Positions 24,301 through 35,579 of a stretch of 64,000 nucleotides of DNA are shown here, piece after piece (position 1 is the stretch's first letter; each line of letters opens with the position of its first letter). Source of the DNA: Oegoconia quadripuncta (taxonomy: Eukaryota; Arthropoda; Insecta; Lepidoptera; Autostichidae); contig OX438741.1 of assembly GCA_949316235.1 (NCBI GenBank), positions 12,773,124 to 12,837,123 on the forward strand, given 5' to 3'. The position numbers were made by a program, and so were the translations under genes. Below the pieces are notes generated by a model. That model made no database searches. It was given only the letters and a program-made list of their open reading frames with translations, and was not told the DNA's origin.

Positions 24301-27300
24301 CTGTACTTACAAACAACTTTCCTAAAGAAACTACTTTTTTAAATTCGGCTTTACGTGTGGTCTAATATCCCGTTTACCCATCATTCTTCTTAATTTGACA
24401 GATTTTCTTTCCAAGAAAATGATTCTTGTAATAGGTCTATTGGAGTAGGTGGTTACTGACTGATTACATTACAGTTCCAGAGTACCCATCAGGCGGGCAA
24501 CCGCCGTCCCAGCACCAGGGCAGCCCCGTGCCGCAGATGCATCCACAGCTTATGCAACAGGTAATTTTTATGCACAACGGATTAGCACTTGACCTCAGTC
24601 ACACCTGATGTTAAGTGAAGATGAGGCCGAAGGTGGGAGCGTACTGGCCCGGAAACCCCATTTTATTTGGGGGACTGGATATCTTATCTCTGACAACCGG
24701 AACACAACAAAGCTTTTAACATTGCTGCTTGGCGGCAGATTTAGAAAAGATGGTGGTAGCTAGCCAGGCGGACATTTAATATGCCCTACCACCAACCAAA
24801 CCGAGTACTAAATGTGTACCCCGGTGGGGATTGAATCCGCGACCTCCGAATGAGTATGAAATGCATTTTGCTTTTTTCTCAATTGAAAGGGTCCACCAGG
24901 TGCAGTGGTGACTTCATTTGGTTATTGTTAAGATTTGTTTTCATATACAACATAAATCTAAAAAAGAGCATGCACCTTATGCTGTATAACAGGCGTCCGA
25001 ATTTTTTGCTTTTGTAATTTTTTTTTTATTAGGAGCCCATACTATCCCACTGCTGGGCAAAGGCCTCCCTCCTCTCTCCACGGCTCTCTGTCCCATCGCA
25101 TGCTAAATCGCCACCACCTGGAGCCCACCGTTAGAAAGATGGCGAAAATGACGATGGCGGGATTAGTTGCAAAGTTCCTAACCAACTGGTCGGAGGAGGC
25201 CCGGGACAGAGAGTCAAAGTCAAAGTCAAAGTCAAAAAAATATTTATTTCGTAGGATAAAGATTATCACTTGAAAACGTCACATTTTTTATCTTAATATT
25301 AAAATTATTGACATTATTGCTCATTCGCAAAGCAGATTCCCCAGAGAAGAACGAGCAAGAAACTCAGGGGTTGCTATTTTAAATAAGTTTGGGTTACAAT
25401 TATATTACATTGTATAATTAGGCTGAATATCGCCGAGCGGTCTATGTCCATGCTTGCTTATCATCCAGATAGTCAGAAATTTTATAATAGCCTTTGGTAA
25501 ATAATGTCTGTTTTATTATGGTTTTGAATTTATTTAAAGGTAAATTTTGAATGTCCACTGGAACCTTATTATAAAAGCGTGAACTGAATAAATACATTGC
25601 CCCTTAAATGACTTAGTGACTGTGTAAACGGCTGGCATGAACAGCAAGTTTATTTTTATATCTGGTGTTTACATTATGTATATCACTATTTTTCTTAAAC
25701 GATTCTATATTTTTTCTTACATACATTAAGTTTTCGTAAATATATTGCGATGCTAATGTTAATATATTAATTCTTTAAATTTATTCCTAAGAGACACTCT
25801 GGGGCCCAGTTTGTAAATCGCGCGAACCGCTCGTTTCTGCTTTTATAATGAGAATGCAGAGAGCTTTTATAATGTTTGGTCTTATTTATTATGTGTGGTA
25901 ATAACTCCACTTTTTCACTCGGGTGTTGTCCCCTAGGTCCTAGGTGATTATGGCCCGTATTAATAAATCAATCTCAATAGATGTCTTGAGGCTGTATCAA
26001 CCGAGATGCGTCTTAAGCAGTTGACGGCTATCTCAAGCTTCGTGCTAATTTATAAATCAATCTTGGGGTCTACTCAACTGAGATCACTTCTCAAGTATTC
26101 GTTTCAGCGGCGAATGAATGATAGTCTTGAGTTTCGTTTATTAATACACTCACCTCTCAAGTGAGTACTGCTTGAGTATGCACGTGCTTTTCAGGTCTCA
26201 AGTTAGGTTTATTAATCAACACGTTTACTTGAGACCGGTCACAAGACTGTTCTCAATCTTGAGAATGGTTTATTAATACGGGCCTAAGAGTGATTAATCC
26301 GATGTGATTTGGCACATTGAATCAAAATTCAAGCGTATACTGTTTCTGCGATAGTTAATCCGTTCGCTAGCGTAGCGATTAGGGCGAATCCTCTGACGGA
26401 AATATCACTCCGTTAGTAAGGTTTATGTCAGTAGTGATTTTTTTACGTATAGGCTATTGATGCGTATATGATTACCAATTTTTAAATATTTTACCTCAGA
26501 TTCATCGCAACGCTCCTGTGAATCAGCCGCAGCACGGGCCGTCGCCACCGCATCAGTCGCTCCCTCAACAACCGTTGCCTCAACAACTTCCTCAACAGCA
26601 GATGCCTCCACAACAGATGCCACAACAACAGATGCCTCAGCAACAGATGCCACAACAACAGATGCCACAACAACAGATGCCCCAACAACAGATGCCTCAG
26701 CAACAGATGCCTCAACAACAGATGCCTCAACAACAGCTTCCACAGCAACAGTTACCACAGCAGCATGCTCAGCAGGTAGCCGCTGGCAGCGTACATGTAT
26801 ATATCGCTTGAATGCCTAGATGGATCGCAATGTATGGATACTATAGGAAACTGTGCTGCCCAGTTCGGAGCCCCATCTTATGCAGAATCCAAAGGAACCT
26901 TACACAATAACCAACCTGCTCTTAGCAGTACAGTTTTCTGTGAATTCGGAATTGTCCGCCAAATATTACGACCTATCTAGGCATTCAAAGGAACGGTTGA
27001 TTTAATCATTTCAAATTCAAAATTTGTCTTCGATATGTATCTCATTACATGTCATCCTTTACAATATGTCATATTGTTGTATTATTAATTCAAGTGAAAA
27101 GAGGTAGTACCACTTTAACATTAGTTGTTTATTTGAATTTATAAGTTCTAAAATAAACACAGGGCTCCTATACCATTCATGTAAAGCAGTTATTCGATAA
27201 ATTGTTTATTTAACAAGAAACCTGTTTTTTACAAATGCTTACAAACTATTATTATGCAAGTACGCTATAGTTACTCTTAGGCCATTGAGAGCAGATTGGC

Positions 27301-30300
27301 CCTTAAGATTTTGTACATGAAAGTCAAATCTAATATATCCCTTCTTTCCTCTAGTGCAGCGGTTCTCAAACCTTTTTGCGCCGGGACCCTCTCCGAAAAC
27401 GAAATATTTGACGGAGCCCTATAATAATTAAAAACTGGTTGTGTATTCTTTATTAATAATACAATTCAAATACATTATTATTGAACACAATAATATTTGA
27501 TTATAACAATTATTTTATCACTAAAAGCGATCCCTACCAGGCAAGTCACGCACGGCTATTGGAAATTAATAATCATATTACTTGACATTAACATAGCTTT
27601 TTTTTTAAGTTTTATATTGGATTATTTAGATACTTATATTTTTATTCTATATATTTTTTTATTATGACCAGTATTTACGGAAGGCCCCCGCCCCCCCTGC
27701 GCTCCGCGGAGCACATGCTGCTCTGATGTATGATTATAATAGATATATCTGGTAATTTTAACTGTTTGTCGTCAGGTGAGACTGGGCATCCTGGATCAAC
27801 AGCAGCTAGTCTCTCATCCCCACCACAATATACACAACATCCCGCAGCCACATACCATGGGTAAGTTGAAGTATTGTAATAGCGTAACAGTTATATAAGG
27901 TCCAACAAAATTAACCCGACAAACGTTGCAGAGTGTATGTATAGGATGTACTTACGAAAAAAATAAAACATTATTTAAACAGACAAACAGATTTTATTCA
28001 AAAAATAAAATTTTGAAATAATAATAAATAAATAAATATTGCGGACACTTACACCAATCATCTAGTCCCAAACTAAGCAAAGCTTGTGCTATGGATACTA
28101 GATAACGGATACATAAATATTTATATAAACATCCATGACTCGGGAATAAATGTTCGTATTCATCACACAAACATTTACCCCTCGCGGGATTCGAACCCGC
28201 AACAGTTAGTTTCGCTGAAAGGGTCACTATCCACTACATCAATCGGTCGTTTAAATTTAAATTTTGTGTGTTGGACCTTAATGGCCGCGCGCTGTAAGTA
28301 CTTTGCCACAACACACAAACACGTGCCGCGGTATCTTTGAAGACGCCGAAAGGCGACCACTTGTCGCTTGCCGCGGCGGCGCTTGCCCCGGCGGCGCTTG
28401 CCCCGGCGGCGCTTGCCCCGGCGGCGCTTGCCCCGGCGGCGCTTGCCCCGGCACCACCGCGACGCGCTGTGATTGGTCGCGCCCTGTGCCCCGCCACCCC
28501 CTTTGGCGTCTTCCATATCAATGGAACGTTGCCTGTTTTTTCTCATTGATAAAACAAGGTACAATCGTAATGAAGTAAATCTGTTAATGTGTATTTTCAT
28601 TTGCACTTACGTTTAATTTTTTTACTCGGAAACAAAATTTTTAACGGTAGTATTTTTTAATGAGTATATTATTTTATTGTCATCTACATGCAATTGCCAA
28701 AGTTTGTCGGGTTAATTTTGTTAGACCTTATATTATCTGTATTTCATAAGTTCCCAACATTTCATAGACAAGTTTCACATCGCTGGCAGCTGTCAGACGG
28801 ATCTGGAGTTATCAAACACAATGTGTTGAGGACGGAGGTGGTGACGGCGATCACCCGGAGTCCCTCAACTTATTTGGGGGACTCAGAGCGCGAGTCCTAT
28901 TCGCACTTTTCAATAAACAGGATGTTAACGTGTCTATTTTGTTTGCAGCTCAAATACCTCCTACTCAAGGTTACGCACCGCCAGCCATGATGCCCGCTCA
29001 GTACATGCAGGTAACATAAAAATTATAAAGGTAATCCGTGCTACTTATTCATTAATAAAGCAGTATGGTGTATGTAAGGAAATCTCTGGAACAATCGTAT
29101 TGAAATTTGGAAGAGGAGTAGACTGTCATCTGCGGCCGTATTGTCTAATAACTTACGCCATTCGTCGACAATTGGTACTGTCCGATTGGGGCGACGCCAA
29201 CCTTGTCAAATTCAATGCCACCAAAGCATTAAGCAAGTCGTTTCTTTTCACCACCAATCGGAGTACAATCCGAGAATTATCCACACCAATCCCTGACAAT
29301 TTCAATCACTTGGGTCTGGATTTAACCTCCAATTTAAATTTTGGGCGCTCCATAGAATTGAATGCTAAAACAGCAGCTGAGAAATTTGGCATTCTCCTTA
29401 AGGTTAGGCGATATTTCACGCCAATAGCTTTTGGTACGTTACCAAGCTTAGTTCCGCTGTGGTAGTTCCGTAGTGGGATGGTTCCGTCAAGTACCAACTG
29501 GCTGCACTCGACTCTGTGAACCACGTGTCAAAAGACTCATAGATAGATAGATAGATAAATCGTTTATTTGTATCTCCAGTCACACACATACCATAAGTTC
29601 CAAAGCAATTGGATAAACATATTTTATAACAATCCATAAAAGTAACGTCAGGATACACTAGAGTATGTGTGTGCTACAGCCGTACAAATGGGTCATAGTT
29701 CAGTGTGTATAATTGCTCAGAGAGCAAAAACACACTGATTTTCAGCTATTACCCACGAGGAAACACTGGTACAAAAGACAAGCATATTTTACTGTGCGCG
29801 TCAGTGAATAATGTCATAGGTTATAGGACAATTCGATCACTGCTAAATTGCAGAGCTTCGAACCGCGTCGCAAGGTCGCCTGTCTGTCAGTCTTTTACAG
29901 GATGCATTTCGGTGAGTTTGCGTTGGAAACTTAATCTTATTCCACCATCGCATCTTCGAACTACTAGGCGTGAAGGGGATTCCACTCGTATGTGTTAACA
30001 TACCGCGTATTCGCAATGCGAACAGCTAAGCCATGGAACTCTCTTCCGACGTCACTCTTTCCTGAATCCTACAACCTTGGGATCTTCAAGAGCAGGATGA
30101 CTAGTCATCTACTGAGGTTGCGTGCTTCATCTTCGACCACGTCGTCACTTTCCATTAGGTGAGTTTGTGGTCAATTCCAGACATTCATAAGAGAAACTCG
30201 ACGCCCTGTTATTGTTTCTAAATTGACAGTTTGTTGATTGCCATTGAAATTAGACAATAATGAGTCTGTCTAGTTACTATAAAATAAGACACAAAACACT

Positions 30301-33300
30301 GTCCATATCTGCGATAAACTTCACGCGGGGAAGCCGCGGGCGGAAAGCTATTTTTACCGGGCTGTATGTATTTCCGTTTCTTTGGCGCATTCTATAGCTT
30401 AAACGGCTTTATTGGTTAGATTCGTCTTTGTACCCAGAGTATCATAGGATACATTTAATGGTAAAAAAATCCAACATGGCGTTCGCAAAATACAAAATAA
30501 CTGTCGGGTTTTTTTGGTTTTTAATACTTAAATAGTTATTATTTAGTTATATATTAATTAGTTTGTCAGTGTATAGTACCTATTTTTTTTTGTGTTTTAA
30601 TTGTATATTGCGGCGCCCAAAGTAGCTGATATTCTAGAATACTATAAATTGTTTAACTAGAAATCATTTTTCTTTATAGGTTTTATCTGCAATGCTTGTC
30701 TGAGAAATAACGTATGATTTCTAAATAAACAGCAACAATAATAATTTAAAGATATATCGGATGAGTATTTTTAATAGGGCAATAATAATAATATGTTTGT
30801 ACGCAGCAGAGCGGCAGCGGCGCAGTATTCGGCGGTGCGCCGATTTATGCCCAGCCACCGGCCCCCTACCCACATCAAATGTACCCTCATCACAACTATG
30901 TGAGTATACTCATAAATTTCATATGCCTAAGCTGGGTGTGCAAGTCTAAAAAGTTTCAGTTGAAATAACTAGTCATACATATATATTCATTTTCTCATAC
31001 ATGCATGGAAATATTGTCATTACTTTAGAAAAAAGAACACGCGAAGTATCCAATTTACGGACAGCGAAAAATAAATCCATTGCAGGAGCGTTTCTTGAAT
31101 TTGGACCATTACAACGCTCCAGCAATGTTGTATGAAACGGCGTGCTGGAGTTATTATATACTCTTTGATTGGATCTCTTTTATCATTCTTGGCATACCAA
31201 AATCTCTTTGCTTAGTACAAATTGCGTTCACGTGGCTGTATGCGTAAATGCGTTTGCCTTTCGGCACAGATGATAAATAGAAAATCGGCGGCAATGCTGA
31301 AAATTCGTCTTGATTTGTTATTTAAATATTTAATTTATTATTTCCCTGCATTCTTTTGAGAAAAGCACTATATATGCCTCGGCGGAAATGGCAATTGCCT
31401 GTCTCGTATTAGTGGAGTCCTCGCCTACGGCTCGGCCTTCAAACTCATACTCGACCTGCAATTGCGTATTTCCCGGCCTTTGCAATAATGTACTATTGTG
31501 TGTCAATATATCTACAATAGATAGATATGTATTTAAATATTAGTTAAGAAAGCTCTACAATTGTATTAAGTAAAAAATAGATGTTTATGGGTAGTTGATA
31601 TTGAGAGTTGTGTTAATATTAAGTAGTACAGTGGCACCACTCTGCCTTTCGGCTCCACAGAATACCAGCGACGTGGTTGCTCCAACCCGACACATGCTGA
31701 GTGGAGACCCTTTTGGATTTAGTGTGTTGTAAACTTATGTATAAAATACTCTTATAGCAGAAATCCAAAGAAATACTTTCTTTCTTTAATCAAAAAAAAA
31801 AAAACTGCAATATACGTTGTGCATATAAAATCTCATCAGGACCTACGATCGATTTATTCATTTCGAAGTTTGTAAACGCTTTATTGTACTTTATAAAATT
31901 TACAAAATTATTATGTCTACCTAAATTAAAATTAAGTAGATAGATATATCGTTGTATCTCCAGTCACACACATACCATAAGTTCCAAAGCAATTGGATAA
32001 ACATATTTTATAACAATCCATAAAAGTAACATCAGGATAAACTAGAGTATGTGTGTGCTACAGCCGTACAAATGGGTCATAGTTCATTGTGTATAATTGC
32101 TCAGTGAGTAAAACACTGATTTTACAGCTATTACCCACTATATAAGTACAAGGACGGACTTATCCCAAATAGAGATCTCTTCCAGACAACCTAGATAAAT
32201 GCCGAAGGACAGTTTCGGCGTACACAAAGCAAATCAACATTCACAATTTAGGGAAAATTGTGAGTATTGACTAGAAATTAACTTTTACTGCAATAAATAT
32301 ACACGAAATAAATATATACTTATGCAATGACATGTGTTGTAGTTTCCGGGTCAGTACGCTTCCACCTTCGACCTCATCTTCACTTAACATCAGATGTGAT
32401 GTCAAGTATCAACCCGTTGTGCTTAAAAAAAACATACATATTTCTTGAAGTTGTTTGTGTATTTTTTTTATACATATATGAATGTTAAATGACAGCGCGT
32501 TTCTAAGATTTGCTATGTCTCTGATTTCTATGCCCCAAATGTCAATTTGCCATAGGGAAATCTATACACCGCACCGCCGCCTCTAGAGCGTGACTTATCT
32601 GCGACGCAAGCCGGTGGCGTCACGTATTATAGCTGCGCGGAGCAGGAGCAGTTGCCGCGGGCGCAGCGCCGTCCCACGGCCGCCATTCCCATAGTGAGGC
32701 CGGCCGCGCCCGAGAGGTAATGTAACTTCAGACTTCAAACATTTATTTCAACGTAAAATATTAAATTTGTCTCACTTTTACAACGTCATCTAACTAATGT
32801 TATAAATGTGAAAGTTTGGATGTTTATTTGTTTGTATGTTGCTTACTCACGGTGAAAAAGATGAACGTATCTGGATTTGGTATATAGGTAGAACATACCC
32901 TGGATTGAGACATAGAGACATATACATTTTTTATTCCGATAAAGTGGGTAGTTCCCGAGGTTAAACAAATTTTCGCGACCAAATTATTCGACTTAACTGA
33001 GAGAATTACATAATTATTTATAAAATAATAAATACGTAACCATTGTTAGAACAATGTCAAGTATTCATAAAATATTTGAAACTGAACGAAGCATTAAACA
33101 TGTGAGGAAATTATCGGAATGTCATATTCTTGAATATAAATTTTAGTCTATTGGAAATTATATTAGATCCAAGCTAAAGGGAAATCACCTGTGGCAAAAA
33201 ATCTACGCAAGAAACCCACAGGATCATTGTTCCGTTCTTTTGAAATAACGCACATACTTCATGCAATTTGAGCGAGAGAAGAACTAAGGAAAGCTTCTGA

Positions 33301-35532
33301 TACTGTCTCTGTCCCCATTCAATCTTGTATCTAAATTGGAACGGATATGTATGAGCACCCTTCGCTGGAATTGGTGAAAAGAAATCTTTCGGAACGTTAA
33401 GCAATAGTTTAAAATTAACAGTTAATGTCATATGTGGAGTACCCCAGGGTAGTGCGCTGGGGTCCGTTTTGTTTCTAATTTATGCAAATGACTTGTGTAA
33501 ATTGGAAACAATAGGTGTCCAGATCCTTTCGTATTCAATAGTGACGCCGCGGTATAGTTTTTACTGGGAATAATTAAGAATATTTATTATTGCTACAAAG
33601 CAATAAGGTTAACCATAAGACTAAGATATTGGAGTGTTTGTTTAGAATTTTAAAAGTATTGTTATCCAACTACTTCGACTCATGTGATTTCCTTCTGAAA
33701 TGATACCACGTTCCAATTTTTATCTACCAGATTACAACTTGAAACTATTTTGGTAAGCGGTGAAACGGATCCTAAATAAGTTCCTGATTACATCAGCTAC
33801 GAGAAAACTCGGTAATGAATAATCCTCTCTTTTTCTCTCACAGGCCAGCAAATTCGTCTGAGAAGGACAACATAGACCGAATCGTTGAGAATATGTTCGT
33901 GAGAAAGCCTTGGCCCACGACACATGGCACTGGTGAGTTTATCTTTAGCAATAATACGTACCCAACTGTAAAATATAATATAATTGTAATACAAAATTCA
34001 AGGTAGGTGCACCGAGCTGTGAGTGACGTAATGCGAGGTCAATAATCTGCTTTTCTTCCAACAACAACGAACAGGCATTATTAATTGAATTTTTCGCTCA
34101 TAGCTACTTTTCAGTGAAACCATTCTAGTTTTGCGCGGTTTATTTTTTGAATTTTTAGTTTTTTATGCAATGTTAGTCGGAAACGGTACTAAGCCTAAAG
34201 TTATTAGATTACGTGAACAGGAGGCGTTTCAATTTCAAGTCATTTATTGTAATGTTACTTGTGATAAAATATATGTAACTTGCTGGTTTTTAAGCAAATT
34301 CTTTCAGAACTTATTAAAATAATCCTTTAAATGTTAAGAAACTAATTTAAACAAATTCTTTTTGAACATTATTAAAATAATCCTCTAAATTTTAAGAATT
34401 TTATCAGTGCGAGGTAGATCATGTGGGGTTTTTTTTTTTAAATTAGTTTAGTCAATTTGACCATGCCACTCCATTGTGCCATCTTAAGGTTCCCTACTAA
34501 GTTTCCCTATGAGCTTCGTGGCTCAGCGGTTAAGACGCGGTCACCCAACTTGGGAGGTCCGGATTCGATTCTCAGGCAGGCCATGTACCAACGAGTTTTT
34601 AAATTTAATTATTTATGTGCATTTACCCGACTGCTCTTGAACGGTGAAGGAAAACATCGTGAGGAAACCGGCATGCCTGAGAAATAAAAATACTAAGGCA
34701 TGTGAAGTGCCCAACCCGCATTGGGCCAGAAGAAGAGATACAGGAGATATAGGGAGACCTCTGGTGTAGCATTGCTCTATGACGTCATCAGCTACGCCGC
34801 GACGTCAGCGTTACGCCGTAGTCATCCCAGTGTTACGCGAGGGGAAGATGCGGGGAAGGTGGTCACTCGTGGACTATGGTCCATTCTCATTCGATTATAC
34901 GAGGGAAGGCCTATATCCCTGCAGTGGGATGTTTACAGGTTGATGGTGAAGGTTCCCTACAGCTGTGATCATGTAGGTGTAACAATACGCTGAATGGTCT
35001 TTTAATCCAAACATTTTGTGCTCGTTTTTCGCAAGATATCCACCTGTGGGCAAGACTCGCTTTTCAAGCTTATATCAATAACCGGCTGAACAATAGTAAT
35101 TAGAAGAGAAGATTGTGTTATGCCATTGAAGAGTGATATTTTGAAGAATTAAGAATCTTTGTTAGGAAGGAAGTCCTTTTAAGTTTGATTATTTTATTTT
35201 CATGTTAGTAAATTTGTTTAGTAGATTGTTTATGTAGATTAGTAGTCCAGTAAAAATACGTAAAGTTTTAAGGCTCCTAATTTTTTGTAGGATTTTTCCC
35301 ATCGGTAATAGAATAAAAAAGTTTTCCATACATTCTGTAGCTTGCTTTAGGTATATTATAGGTTTTATAACCTACGATGTTAAATTGAAGTTACCACTGT
35401 GAACTTCACTGCGTTGTAGAAGATGTTAAGATCTCGTAAAACAATTTTCTAAAGATTTAATCAATGGCTAATTTATTTTTTCTAAAAATAGTTTGAGTTG
35501 TGAATTTTTTTATAAACGTAAATAATAAATAA

Positions 35533-35579
<47 letters not shown>

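Larger units (their letters stand above)
27897..28729. mobile_element. MITE, copy 1, with SINE-B insertion and GC-rich core
   Basis: The left terminus AAGGTCCAACAAAATTAACC and right terminus GGTTAATTTTGTTAGACCTT are TIRs. ATAT flanks both sides. The inner part includes GCGCGCTGTAAGTACTTTGC, CACGTGCCGCGGTATCTTTG and GGCGTCTTCCATAT. A SINE-B copy interrupts it at 28028-28248. An inverted second copy is at 60262-60761. It lies in btz intron 13. Confidence 0.8.
30900..32555 (+). other. btz intron 15
   Basis: Contains an unassigned GC-moderate stretch (31020-31490) with an imperfect inverted repeat around CGGAAATGGCAATTGCC and GCAATTGCGTATTTCCCGG, a dispersed 240-bp repeat, an L2 tail and a truncated SINE-C, all listed separately. 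No coding exon is seen. Confidence 0.45.

Noticed and set aside
26423..26758. Val/Ala- and Leu/His-rich minus-strand frames
   Set aside because: Antisense shadows of the PQQQM repeat in btz exon 12.
28175..28606. 143-codon Arg/Lys/Gly-repeat frame and GC-rich companions
   Set aside because: Created by a 15-bp minisatellite inside a MITE with a nested SINE. The second MITE copy lacks the frame.
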